Both the position numbers and the translations under genes were made by a program. From contig JAKUCV010001087.1 in the NCBI GenBank assembly GCA_028386065.3, positions 138,706-202,705 of the forward strand: DNA of 64,000 nt, in the 5' to 3' direction. Shown piece by piece: positions 11,076 to 23,096 of this stretch (position 1 is the stretch's first letter; every line of letters starts with the position of its first letter). The notes beneath the pieces were generated by a model. It saw only the letters and a program-made list of their open reading frames with translations. It had not been told where the DNA came from and made no database searches. Source of the stretch: Turnera subulata (Eukaryota; Streptophyta; Magnoliopsida; Malpighiales; Passifloraceae).

Positions 11076-14000
11076 TGTAACGCCCCGGTTTTTCGTAATT
11101 TTAATTCACAGAATTTTCGGAATTTTATTCCAATTTTACCCTCGAGATATTTTCGGATTTTGGGCATGGAAAATAATTTATTTTCCCTGGGAAATATTTA
11201 TCTTATGATTGTAGTGTCCTTTGTTCGGGTTTCTTTAGAGTAAAACGTGTCTCGGGGTGTGATGCGAGGTTTAAAGTAGTTGGGTCGAAACTACATAGTT
11301 TTGGGGAAAGAAAAAGAAAAAGGAAAAAAATAGTAATGGTTGACCGGCTGGGCGGGTTGACCGCGCCTAGGCCAAAACGAAACGACGTCGTTTTGTCTTA
11401 GGCGGGTCAAAAGACCTAGCCTCCTTTTGCTTCCTTCTTTCTCCTTTCTCCTTCCTTTCTTTTCTTTTCTCTTCTCCCCGAGCCGCCAAACCTCTGCCCA
11501 CGATCTCACTCCCGATTTTCCTCTCATCTTCCCGGATATCTCTCAACGGTTACTACAACCATTTCTTTTTATTTTTCTTCCACTCTTCTCTTCTCTTCTT
11601 TTATTTCTTCTTCCCCACATTTTTGTCCCTTTTGTCATCTCCCTCTCCTCCGAAAACACCCACCACCACCTCTTTCTTTTTCTTCCTCAACCTCCATACG
11701 CCGCACCACCGTGTCACCATTTAGAGACCTCCACTACCGCCACCACCAATCGAAGAAGGAAGCTCGGGGTTGGGACGGAGAACTCGAGGACCGAGTTCAG
11801 GTGTGCGCTGCCATCGTAGTTCACGGGTAAGTCGTGTCTTTGTTTCGTTTCCTTTGCTTCGGTTTTTGGTCTCTTTTCGGGATGTTGATGTGGGGTGTTT
11901 GTGTTGTTATGGTGGTGTTTGGGCTCGGGTTGTTGGTAGCCGATGATGGTGTCTGCTGTGGTTGGTTGTGGCGGCGGCGGATGGTGTTGTTTGTTGGTTT
12001 TGGTTCGACCGGATTGGGTGTTAGTGGCTGCAGAGGTTGTCTCAGACAGAGAGGCTACAGAACGGGATGGACAGTGATGGGTTCGGGTTTGAGCAGCAAT
12101 TTCTCTAGGTAAGGATTCTTTTCTCCAATTCTTTAGTTAAATCAATATAATGAACAGTGGGTGTTTGTGTTGATTTAATTTGATGTTGTTGGGTTGAATA
12201 TGGTTGGATGTTAATTGGTCATGGCAGAATTGTTGTGGCTGTTTCTCGATTGTTTTTGGAGATTCCCAGCGAGGTAGATCTGAATCCGGCGTGTTCGGAA
12301 ATTTTTCCGGCGAAGGCTCGGGTGCTGTTCCGGTGGACAGAACTCTTCGGTTTTACACGATATTTTCCGTTTAGTCTCGGTTTTGGTCCTTGTACATAAT
12401 TCATGGTGTTTAGTGAGTATATGTACATGTTAAACTTGTTTGAGACTTAGTGGAAACCGTGAGCAGGGAGTGAGGGTGTGTGGCCGAAAATTTACCGACA
12501 CGGATAGAACCTTAGGCCGGAAAACACATGGGCTCGAGAATGACCTTAGAACAGGAAACTAGGAAACCGGACCCAGGCCCAAGAACCTAACTCAAAGAGG
12601 CTTAGGATGTTTTATGGACTTTAAGGAAGGGTCTTAAAGCCTAATGACATAATTAAATAGTTTTGGACTTAAGGAAGTGGGCTTTAGGCCTGAGAATCGG
12701 TTTATGGACTTAGATGGGCTTAAGCCCGGTGAACCTTAGGTTCCTATCTTTTGGAGTTATCGGTGAGAGAATACTTTATTGGGCCTTGACCCTGAAACTT
12801 TTATAATTGGACGATTAGTGCCGAGATTATTCAATTGAGTGTTTCAGTAGCATCCATTCATCATATGTTATGTGAAACTTATGGGTGATTGTATTTTGAT
12901 TATAATATAGGATTGTCGAGACAGATTGAGGCTTCGGGTTCCGAAGCAAATATTATGGCCCAGGTGAGGACATATAAACCTTTGTATGTTTACTGCCTAC
13001 AATACTCGAAAATAATGGTAATGGTAACTGATGTGAATTCTCGTTTGGCGTTGAATGCTGTATGCATGTATGGCTGTTGTACTATTTCTTTGTTTGCACT
13101 ATGTCATGCAATTAATGATTTGTTGTGACTGGAATTGTATGCCTGATTGCTCTTACTTTCCTAAATTTCGGATAAAGGAATTTGTTATGGAATATAACAT
13201 GTTATTATGTTTTGGTGATAGTGTGAGATTGTATGGACCGAAGGCCTAGTTATGAGAATAATACATAAAGCTCACACATCCCTAGATAAACATAATGTAT
13301 GACACACAGAAGTGTATAAGAATAACTGAGAATAAAATACTTAATTCTACTGTGAAGTTGACTGATAGCCCGAGGGGAAGGTTGGGTTCCTCTCGGTCAC
13401 TTTATGCGGTTTAGCATGGTTACCCCAAGGGAAGGTAGGTGCACCCCTAGAAGACTTGCACCAGTTAGGTGTGTCTGAGTGCACCCTTAGGGAGCTAGCG
13501 ACCACTCGAGGTTTATCGGTGGTTTTTATGCCTTAGAATCTACTCCTTCTGAGGTACGACACTTGGGTTTCACACCCGAATCTGATCAGATGCGCTATCG
13601 AGACTTGACTCACAGTAGAGGGCCCTGAATAATAAAATACTCAAACCATAATAAGACATTTAAGGATAATAAACTTTCATCACGGATAACCGATTTAAGC
13701 ATGATAATAAGTAGACGTTATGTGTTGTGTATAATGGCTCGTTTTGTGCATTATGGCTGTGACTGCCAGATACCGGTGTGATTGTAGTTGATTTGTAGCT
13801 TTATACTTTGGTTTATTTATTTGTGGTGAGACAGTGGTTGGTCTCACCCCCTCACTTTTCCACACAGGTTGGCTAATCGTGGGTCAGGGAATACATTCAG
13901 GTAACTGTGCCTATTTACCTCTGGGTCGGATCCGTTGTCGACATGCATAATTGTTGAAGTTTGATTATTGATTTATATTCCGCAGCATTTCTTTGCGATA

Positions 14001-14183
14001 TTATTATTCAGGCTTGATTTTGATATGTGGTTCTAATTTCTAGGCGGCATTGTCGGTTTAAGTTACTTGTGTGATAAGATGCATTGGTTGATGATTTTCG
14101 TGTCCCGGGGATGATGAGGGCAATTTAGTCATTTTATATTTTATTTATATTTTATATTAACAAATTGGGATACGGGTGTTTCA
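11076..14183 (+). repeat. 5' LTR (3.1 kb) of the Tekay-like element
   Basis: TG at 11076, CA at 14182-14183. It contains polypyrimidine tracts at 11420-11690 and a GC-rich stretch at 11700-12090. ORFs in it recur in the other LTR but show no known domain and are treated as compositional. Confidence 0.85.
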
Positions 14184-14185
14184 GC

Positions 14186-14202
14186 TTGGTAGCGGAGCAA
14201 GC
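14186..14202 (+). other. Primer-binding site, tRNA-Met-like, degenerate
   Basis: TTGGTAGCGGAGCAAGC lies two bases after the 5' LTR. It resembles the usual plant TTGGTATCAGAGC site with substitutions. Confidence 0.55.
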
Positions 14203-14989
14203 TTTAGGTATTTGGTGATAAGTGTGTTGGAAATTTATTGCTTCTTTGTGCATTAGTCTGCTCCTTGTTTGTTGTCTTTTATAATGGGGGAAAAAGTATT
14301 TTTTTTACATGCATATGCATTCATGTAGGAGTCGTTATGGATCCAATAGGCCATTACCTAAATGCTAAGGGTCGGAATGACCCGCGAATAAGGTTTTCGA
14401 CTTTGTTGTCGATGACGGTTTTAAGTGGTACATCCACTGTTTTATTAGAACTCAAGTGAACTCTTAGGCTTTGGTTTGCAACTCTTTTGGTATATCAAGA
14501 GATTACATTGCTTAAGGTACGAAAACACTTGCTTGTATTGCGAGTGGATCGACCGGCGTGGTCAGTGAATCCTTGTGTTGGTTACAATGGTGCAATCACT
14601 CTATGCTCTCGGGACCGGTTTGAGGAGGTTTTCATGCACCATGTGGAGTTGGTTTTCCATCAGGATGGAGTCATCCCTGTTTGTATCTTTTCTTTCAAGT
14701 GTTGTGCCGTTGTCATGATACAATTCCATACAGAACTACTAAAGTATGGTGTGAATGAGTCCCACTACCGGTTTGGGTAATGATGATGGCAAGGTACGAG
14801 GTTGTACCTCATTTAGTTTTGAAGTCGGATAAACGACGGATTGTGCGGTTGTTATGCCGTTATGGTTGTTAACACCAAAAGGATGTGTTTTGGGACTCTA
14901 GAGTTTCTGGTGATGTCATAATTGTTGATCGAGTTGTAGAGATGTTTTGATGGAGTTTTCGATCAGTTTCTTTGTGATCGGGCTAGTGA

Positions 14990-15965
14990 GGACCCGGGGT
15001 CGGCATGATGCCAGTTGAGTCATTGTCGACAGGTTGACCAGGTTTGGTCTTTTCCTATACATTATGACGGACGGGGATCCGTGGTTTACTTTCCATTTCT
15101 GGAAGGGTTGCAGTGAGCTTTGGGTACTAAGCTGAATATCAACATTGTTATTCATCCGCAAACCGATGGACAATTGGAGTGTTCTTTTCAGGCACTGGAC
15201 GAAATGCTTGAGCTGGTGGGTTCTACATCATTGGTGCTTTGGTATTAGTAATTGTCGTTGGTTGAGTTGTTTACAACAACGGTTACCATTCCAGTTTTGC
15301 CGTGGCGCCTTACGAGGCTTTATTCGGGTAGAAATGTCGTTGTCTGATCTGTCGGGAGGTGGTAGGTCCGAGAAGGGCGATTGGTTCGGACCTGGTCCAA
15401 GGGACGGTAGATCAGATCGGGGTGGTTAAGTAGTGCACGATAGCTGCTCAGGACCGACAACAGAGCTATGATGATATTCATTATCGGGATATGGAGTACA
15501 GTGTCGGTGACAGGATAATCCTCCATTTTTCTCCCTGGATAGGTATTATTCGATTTTTGAGGTAGGGCAGGTTGAGCCTTGGGTTATTGATCTATATGAG
15601 ATCAGTGAGCGGATTGATCCGTTGGTATATCGTTGAATTTTCGGGAGATCTGTCTTGCAGACACGAAGTATTCAATGTCTTGATGGTGAGTTGTAATTGA
15701 TCTGTTCTGTGTCTTGTTATATTCCCGATAGAGGAGGAGGTCTAATGATTTGACCTTTGTTGAGGAGCCGATGGAGATTCTGGATCGGGAAGTACGGTAG
15801 TTAACGAGTCATACTATTCTTATGGTTTTGGTTGGATGGAGCCGACATTCCCCGAATGAGGTTACTTGGAGGATTAGTCCCATATGCGAGGGCAGGATCC
15901 ACATCTGTTTTGTTTTTCTTACCATGTAAATTTCGAGGACAAAATTTTAATAAGAGCGGTAGAAT
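14990..15965 (+). pseudogene. Ty3/gypsy integrase remnant
   Basis: Broken frames show integrase landmarks in order: GDPWFT..FWKGLQ near 15066-15112, IHPQTDGQ at about 15150-15173, a degenerate equivalent of the VEF..N region near 15260, and chromodomain-side text ending in the CKFRGQNF tract before the 3' LTR. Many stops and frameshifts are present. The preceding 14203-14989 has no recognisable domain. Confidence 0.65.
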
Positions 15966-18900
15966 TGTAACGCCCCGGTTTTTCATAATTTTAATTCAAG
16001 AAATTTTTGGAATTTTATTCCAATTTTACCCTCGAGATATTTCCGAATTTTGGGAATGGAAATTAATTTATTTTCATTGGGAAATATTTATTTTATGGCT
16101 GTAGTGTCCTTTGTTCGGGTTTCGTTGGAGTAAAACGTGTCTCGGGGTGTGACGCAGGGTTTAAAGTAGTTGGGTCGAAAACTACGTACTTTTAGGGAAA
16201 GGAAAAGGAAAAGGAAAAAAAATAGTAATGGTTGACCGACTGGGCGGGTTGACCGCGCCTAGGCCAAAACGAAACGACGGCATTTTGTCTTAGGCGGGTA
16301 AAAAACCCTAGCCTCCTTTTCCTTCCTTCTTTCTCCTTTCTCCTTTCTTTCTTTTCTTTTCTCTTCTACCCGAGCCGCCAAACCTCTGCCCACGATCTCA
16401 TCCCTGATTTTCCTCTTATCTTCCCGGATATCTCTCAACGGTTACTACAACCATTTCTTTTTATTTTTCTTCCACTCTTTTCTTCTTTTCTTTTTATTTC
16501 TTCTTCCCCATATCTCTGTCCCTTTCGTCATCTCCCTCTCCTCCGAAAACACCCACCACCACCTCTTTCTTTTTCTTCCTCAACCTCCACACGCCGCACC
16601 ACCGTGTCGCCGTTTAGAGACCTCCACTACCGCCACCACCAATCGAAGAAGGAAGCTCGGGGTTGGGGTGGAGAACTCGAGGACCGAGTTCAGGTGTGCG
16701 CCGCCATCGTAGTTCACGGGTAAGTCGTGTCTTCATTTCATTTCCTTTGCTTTGGTTTTTGGTCTCTTTTCGGGATGTTGATGTGGGGTGTTTGTGTTGT
16801 TATGGTGGTGTTTGGGCTCGGGTTGTTGGTGGCCGATGATGGTGTCTGCTGTGGTTGGTTGTGGCGGCGGCGGATGGTGTTGTTTGTTGGTGGTGGTTCG
16901 ACCGAATTGGGTGTTAGTGGCTGCAGGGGTTGTCTCGGACAGAGTGGCTACAGAACGGGTTGGACAGTGACGGGTTCGGGTTTGAGCAACGATTTCTATG
17001 GGTAAGGATTCTTTTCTCCAATTCTTTTGTTAAATAAATTTAATGAACAGTGGGTGTTTGTGTTGATTTAATTGGATGTTGTTGGGTTGAATATAGTTGG
17101 ATGTCAATTGGTTATGGCAGAATTGTTGTGGTTGTTTCTCGGTTGTTTTTGGGGATTTTCGGTGAGGTAGATCGGAATCCGGCGTGTTCGGAAATTTTTC
17201 CTGCGAAGGCTCGGGTGTTGTTCCGGCAGACAGAACTCTTCGATTTTACACGGTATTTTCTGTTTAGTCTCGGTTTTGGTCCTTGTACATAATTCATGGT
17301 ATTTAGTGAGTATATGTGCATGTTAAACTTGTTTGAGACTTAGTAGAAACCGTGAGCGGGGAGTGATTGTGTGTGGCTTGAAATTTTCCAACACGGATAG
17401 AACCTTAGGCCGGAAAACACTTGGGCTCGGGAATGACCTTAGAATGGGAAACTAGGAAACTGGGCCCACGCCCGACAACCTAACTCAAAGAGGCTTGGGA
17501 TGTTTTATGGACTTTAAGGAATGGGCTAAAAGCCCAATGACATAATTGAATAGTTCTGGACTTAAGGAAGTGGGCTTTAGGCCCGACAATCAGTTTATGG
17601 ACTTAGATGGGCTTAAGCCCGGTGAACCTTAGGTCCCTATCGTTTGGAGTTATTGGTGGGAGAATACTTTATTGGGCCTTGACCCTGAAATTTTTATAAT
17701 TGGACGATTAGGGCCGAAATTATTCAATTGAGCGTTTCAATAGCATCCATTCATCATATGTTATGTGAAACTTATGTGTGATTGTATTTTGATTACAATA
17801 TAGGATTGTCGAGACAGATTAAGGCTTCGGGTTTCGAGGCACATATTATGGCCCAGGTGAGGACATATAAACATTTGTATGCTTTACTGCCTACAACACT
17901 CGGAAATAATAGTAATGGTAACTGATGTGAATTCTCGTTTGGCATTGAATGTTGTATGCATGTATGCCTGTTGTGCTATTGCTTTGTTTGCACTGTGTAA
18001 TACAATTAACGATTTTTTGTGACTGGAATTGTGTGCCTTATTGCTCTTACTTGCCTAAATTTCGGATAAAGGAATTTGTTATGGAATATAATATTTTATT
18101 ATGTTTTGGTGATAGTGTCAGGTTGTATGGGCCGAAGGCCCGATTATGAGAATAATACATAAAGTTCACAAATCCCTGGATAAACATAATGTATGGCACA
18201 CTGTGTATATGAATAACTGAGAATAAAATACTTAATTCTATTGTGAAGTCGACCGGTAGCCCCAGGGGATGGGTGGGTACCTCTCGGTCACTTTATGCGG
18301 TTCAACGTGGTTACCCCAGGGGAAGGTAGGTGCACCCCTGGAAGACTTGCACCAGTTAGGTGTGTCTGAGCACACCCTCAGGGAGCTAGCGGCCACTCAA
18401 GGTTTATCGGTGGTTTTTATGCCTTAGAATCTACCCCTTCTGGGGTACGACACTTGGGTTTCACACCCGGATCTGATCAGATGCGCTACCGAGACTTGAC
18501 TCACAGTAGAGGGTCTTGAATAATAAAATACTCAAACCATAATAAGACATTTAAGGATAATAAACTTTCTCATCACGGATAACCGATTTAAGCATGATAA
18601 TAAGTAGATGTTATGTGTTGTGCATAATGGCTCGTTTTGTGCTTTGTGGCTGTGACTGCCGGATACCTATGTGATTGTAGTTGATTTGTAGCTTTATAAT
18701 TTGGTTTATCTGTTTGTGGTGAGATAGTGGTTGGTCTCACCCCCTCACTTTTCCACACAGGTTGGCTGATCGTGGGTCATGGAATGCGTTCAGGTAACTG
18801 TGTCTGTTTAACTTTGGGTCGGATCCGTAGTCGACATGCATAATTGTTGAAGTTTGATCATTGATTTATATTCCGCTGCGTTTCTTTTTGATATTATTGT

Positions 18901-18987
18901 TCAGGCTTGATTTTGATATGTGGTTCTAATTGCTAGGCGGCACTGTCGGTTTAAGTTACTTGTCTGATAAGATGCATTGGTTGATGA
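15966..18987 (+). repeat. 3' LTR of the Tekay-like element, 3'-truncated
   Basis: Direct repeat of 11076-14183 with small differences. It stops matching after GCATTGGTTGATGA at 18987, about 100 bases short of the LTR end. Confidence 0.83.
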
Positions 18988-19197
18988 CGTGAATTAGCTA
19001 ACAACAACAATTTATTCGCTAGGCCAAACTTTTGGGGCCTATTATTACCTGAGTGAATCTTTGGAGTTGCCCAAAGACGATAAGAAACAGGAGGGTGGAG
19101 GTGGGCTGGAGTCTGTCATGCCCAAAACTCACTTCTCTTTCAAACGGTGTTCCCTGATGAATGAGGAGCTTTTTAGAGCGGGAGTTGTGAGTTAATG
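18988..19197. other. Unassigned spacer between gypsy element and Pack-MULE
   Basis: A short open frame (about 19045-19195, + strand) ends in a stop just before the transposon end, but I recognise no domain. It may be a gene remnant, but nothing supports a function. Confidence 0.3.
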
Positions 19198-19341
19198 GGA
19201 TAACCCTAGTGGGAGTCCTATAACTTATCTTGAATACCCATTTGAGTCATATAAATTCGAAACGACTCATTCGAATCCTATAACATTTAAAAATAACATC
19301 AAAAGAGTCTCCGTCCAACTTTCCATCCATTTTTGCTGTTC
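19198..19341 (+). repeat. Left terminal inverted repeat of the MULE
   Basis: About 144 bp, complementary to 20496-20637. It includes three copies of a TCCTATAAC-like word spaced at roughly 30 bases. Confidence 0.85.
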
Positions 19342-19627
19342 TCTTTGACTTTTCTTAATCCACATCAGTTCCACATCATCATAAACTGCCAAGCCAAAAA
19401 AATATTATAATTTTTCCTAAAAAATACCTAATTATTATTAAATCAAACAAGAAGAAGGAAATCACCCAAAGTAACGAGAACAGTATCCGGAGACAAAAGG
19501 CAAATTAAACAACCTCACCTGATCCAACACCATCAAATCACCATGTAAAGGAGCGTACCGGAGATCTAGATGAGGGGGTTGAAGAGGAAGATGCCGTGGC
19601 TACGGAGGAGGACGAAGAGGACGGAGC

Positions 19628-20011
19628 CTAGGACGTCAGTTTTGGAGGGGGCCGATTGGGCATGGTCTTGAAGATCTTGCCGGTGGGGAGGAGGTTGAGA
19701 TTGAAGGGAGAGTTGGCGGTGCTGGGGTCAGATCTGGGCCTGGAGGAGTTTCTGCCGGTGGTGAGGCTGCTTTCGTAGGAATTGGATGGCTCCTCGGAGT
19801 TGGGGTTGGATTTGGGAGGTTGCTGTGGGTTTTGAGATCCGGAGGAGCTGGAGTTGGAGCTGCTCGGGTTAGTCGTCCCCGGGTCCAGAGCGGGGAAACG
19901 GGTGAACCCAGATCTAGTTCTTGGAAGTCGGGGCTTGTTGGACTCCTCCCCATCCACCTCCGACGAGCTCGATTCCACCCTCGTCATGGGCTGATGATGA
20001 TGATGCGACAT
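19628..20011 (-). pseudogene. Captured 5' coding fragment of a TPR-thioredoxin-like (TTL) gene
   Basis: A 127-codon frame begins MSHHHHQPMTRVESSSSEVDG and continues Ser/Asn/Pro-rich to FNLNLLPTGKIFKT. In the neighbouring frame, right after the NKP codons, the sequence reads DFQELDLGSPVSPLWTRG. This is very like the conserved N-terminal DF[RQ]ELDLGSPVSPL segment of plant TTL proteins as I know the family. The original product therefore appears shifted by one extra C in the CCCC run, and later returns to the first frame. The TPR and thioredoxin domains are absent because only the disordered N-terminus was captured. The TTL assignment rests on this motif and on the Ser-rich, ...LP.GKI.KT layout. 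Confidence 0.65.
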
Positions 20012-20495
20012 TTCGCTCCCCCAAAAGTAACTAATACAAAGAAAGAAAAAAACTGGGGGTGATATGAAAAAACTTGATTGTTATTGTTGTTATAATATGA
20101 AATGTTGCTCTTATTTATGTGTCCCAAGCCGAAGAAGAAGAAGACATAAGAGAGAAGGGGGCGAGAAAGGGTTAAGATGGCGTTTGTGGTGGTGGTGAGA
20201 ATTTGGTGGAGTTAAAATTTGGGGAAGGAAAGAAGAGGAAGGGATAATAGGGTAAGTAGTGTAAATTAAATTCTATTGATTAATTATCATTGAATGTAAT
20301 TAATTATCATTGCGTTGACTAATTGTTATTAATTGTCACTAAGCATAATTAATTGTTATTTTATTGAGATATCATTACCTTGACTAATTATCGTTAATTG
20401 TCATTAATTTCTAGCTAATTGTAAATTTCAAAATTTTGATACTTTTTTATTATTTTTGTTAGTTTAAGTTATTTTCTACATATATACTGCCATGT

Positions 20496-20637
20496 AAGCA
20501 AAAAATAGATGGAAAGTTAGACGGACACTCGCTTGATGTTCTTTTTAAATATTATAGGACTCGAATGAATCATTTTGAAGTTATAGGACTCAAATGGGTT
20601 TTCAAACTAAGTTATAGGACTCCCAGTGGGGTTATCC
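20496..20637 (-). repeat. Right terminal inverted repeat of the MULE
   Basis: Complement of 19198-19341, ending GGTTATCC at 20637. Confidence 0.85.
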
Positions 20638-21250
20638 TGCGAATTAATACATGCCAGAACTAATTTGGCATTGCAACACTTATTGGCCTCCGTTAGAAAG
20701 GTTTGGTATGTGTAAGCAACATACAAGAATGGCCATGATTTTTTTTTGGTGGGGGAGTGGTGGTGTGGGTGGGTTTGTTGGGGCGCGGATTGGAGAGTGT
20801 AAAGGATGATAAGATGTGATGGATGAATGGAAAGAAGTGGTTATATAGGGTTTATTCCATGCATGCGAATTGTATTTTCAAAACAGATTCCCTATTTTTT
20901 TCGTTGTTTACACTTATTTGGGATTGGTATTGGTTCATTGTTTTACCTTAATTAGTTGGTAAATAAAACACATACATCACACTCCCCGGTTTTGCCTTAG
21001 TTTCTATTGGGTTGGCTCGGTCATGCAATTCTTTCCATGTTAAGTTCCATTTCTACTCTTAACCATTTTTTTCTTTTTGAGGATTTTGTTGTAAATGCAA
21101 AAGTATGTCGGCCCCTATATATACACAGTCTCATCCAGCAAATCGAGTCAAATCTCGTCTAGTCCAATTCAGCCCATCTTATTCTGCAACCGAATGCAGC
21201 CTAAAAGTTGAGACACGAACAAGATCCATTATTCAACATATTGATTGAAC
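20638..21250. other. Intergenic, no gene seen
   Basis: AT-rich sequence with a G/T-rich patch at 20730-20790. No coherent coding frame or repeat boundary was recognised. Confidence 0.3.
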
Positions 21251-21580
21251 TGTTGGCCCAGAAACACTAAGAAGGGGGAGGGGTTGAATTAGCGTTTCCT
21301 TCTTTTTAGCTTTTCCGAAGATTTGGTTTTCCTATGAAGCCAAATGTAGAAACGATTGGAAATGCAAGAATGAAAGCAAGTAAGTAAAGAACACAGGCAG
21401 TTTAGAGTGGTTCCCTCAACAATGAGTACGCCCACTAGTTAAAGGTCCCCCTTTATGATCCACTAATTTGGTTTTCACAGGCGAACCAAAAACCACAACC
21501 CCGCAAGACGGTATGTTGCGGACTCAGCTCGCCTCGCCTTCTTATGGTTTAGATTTCATCGCACATCAACATGAATGTAG
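21251..21580 (-). repeat. Copia-type LTR end fragment
   Basis: It begins TGTTGGCCCAGAAACACTAA followed by a G-rich word and TTGAATTAGCG. The same terminal layout (TGT...; G6-8; TGAAT(T)AGC) occurs at 24495 and, inverted, at 47556. On the minus strand this is the LTR 3' end, ...TTCAACCCCTCC...ACA. The other boundary is not visible. Confidence 0.4.
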
Positions 21581-21639
21581 GCACGCATATGAGCAAATAA
21601 AAAGACATGCATAATCAACTCAAAAATTGCACAAAATTT

Positions 21640-22440
21640 CTTAAACCCTAGAAGTCCCCAGTGGAGTCGCCAACTATGAGGACCCAGACCAAATCATTCC
21701 CTTTGGCCTTCTCACATAAAATTTGTCAACTAGAGTTGCCACCCTGATTTTATTACTTGGGAAACTCCGGGAAAAAACCTTATGGCATCAATTTGACTTA
21801 GGCACCAATTCAATAGAAGGGACGGATTTACCGTACCAGAGATTGCTGGACTCGGTGGTTCGTCACGGGTAGGAAGGTGTTAGGCACCCCACCCGTAATT
21901 GAGGTAAAAATGTATGTCTTGTGAACAGTGTGCAAGTGCGGAAACAAATCACTTAAATAAATAAACTGAAAATTAAAAGAAGCGGGGGGAAAGAAAAGAT
22001 TTGGCTTGAGTATCCACCACCAAAGACTACCTATGTACCCAACAACCGGGTTCAAAGCTCACGCAGTTCTTACATGTTAGTAGTGTGGATCACATCATCA
22101 TGTCAACAACAACCATCACGGCAAATCGACATCAAATTGAAAGGGAGGGTTACTTACCTCTAGACTCTCCTCCGTTCATCGCTTTCTCGGGTTGTAGACC
22201 GCATTTGTAAGCTTTTCTCCTCTTAGTTTCCCTTTGATCAGCTCCTATTCTTTTGTCTTGATGTTTCTAGATGCTTGATTCTACGGGGATTTCGCTAGAA
22301 TACTAGTAGGGAAATGGTGTTTGAAAGTCTGGAGAAGTAGAGTTTCTCAAAGCCTTAAGCTTTTAAGGGTGTATGTGTTTTCCTCTCTAGGATTTTTCTG
22401 GACCTGTTGGAAGTGAATATGAGGGTCCTATTTATAGAGT
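21640..22440. repeat. Probable gypsy LTR/leader remnant
   Basis: The words CCCCAGTGGAGTCGCCAA (21657), GTTGCCACCCTGATTTTATT and GGTGTTAGGCACCCCACCCG (21880-21900) are of the kind seen near Tat/Ogre LTR ends in plants. No second copy or coding region was found. Class by recollection only. Confidence 0.3.
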
Positions 22441-23096
22441 TCTAGAGTGCAGAGGTCGTGGACCTCATCAGTGGTCGAAATCCTTGCTAAAAATCTGACC
22501 AAAGCGCGTAGGATCGTCAGTATGGTTGAAAATCTAAGATTTTCCGTGTAACAGGTCCACATGATCGCCGATGCCGAGCGTTCATCACGACATGACCGCC
22601 GGCACCCGACGATCATTCCTTCCATGATGGCCAGGCGCTATTTACTGTACACATTCTTACCATATTTGACTTCGGATCCCATAGATTCCGCCCTGATTGA
22701 TTTTTCTACGTGAATCAAAGGCTACCAGACCAAGATCTTTCTTGATTACTACTCCTCCACATTACATCCAATTAACATCAATGCACCCAAATCTACTCAA
22801 ATCGACAATTTTTTACCATATCCTCACATTTTCTATAAAAGGTAATTTTGATTCTGATTTTCCACGAAAATCAGAACCTAAGTGGGTTGTAAGAAATATG
22901 TTTTTGGTGGGCTACTCTCCTGTGGGCTCTCCATATTTTATTAGTTACACCCTTAATACACTCTAAGCCTAAAATTAGATTAAGTAAGTAGCTTTTAGTT
23001 AAGATATTACAAAGTATAATTTAATAAAATATGGGATTTATTAAAATTTTCCGCTAGTGTAGTGTTTTTTTTTTAACGTCGGATATAGTCATTTCA
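22441..23096. other. Intergenic, no gene seen
   Basis: Short ORFs only, with no recognisable motif on either strand. Confidence 0.3.

Larger units (their letters stand above)
11076..18987 (+). mobile_element. Tekay-like Ty3/gypsy retrotransposon, internally deleted
   Basis: Long direct repeats at 11076-14183 and 15966-18987 flank only 1.8 kb. The LTRs start TGTAACGCCCCGG. The first ends GGGTGTTTCA, followed at 14186 by a primer-binding-like TTGGTAGCGGAGCAAGC. Before the second LTR is the typical ATTTCGAGGACAAAATTT tract with a purine-rich AAGAGCGGTAGAAT. The second LTR lacks its last roughly 100 bases, the sequence switching at 18988. The interior keeps only fragments of the integrase end of pol. 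Gag, protease and reverse transcriptase are missing, so the element is dead. Confidence 0.85.
19198..20637 (-). mobile_element. Pack-MULE-like Mutator element carrying a TTL gene fragment
   Basis: The two ends are long inverted repeats of about 140 bp: 19198-19341 (GGATAACCCTAGTGGGAGTC...) and the complement of 20496-20637. They match with scattered substitutions over the whole length. Flanks TGTGAGTTAAT (19186-19196) and TGCGAATTAAT (20638-20648) fit a 9-11 bp target duplication with two mismatches. No MURA transposase is present. The interior holds a minus-strand gene fragment (19628-20011) and an AT-rich stretch of TTAATTGTCATT-type repeats (20265-20420). Long TIRs around a captured host fragment are the defining features of Pack-MULEs. 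Confidence 0.85.

Noticed and set aside
11834..12112. 92-codon ORF repeated at 16727-17005
   Set aside because: Duplicated only because it is in the two LTRs; Gly/Val/Trp-rich without domain.
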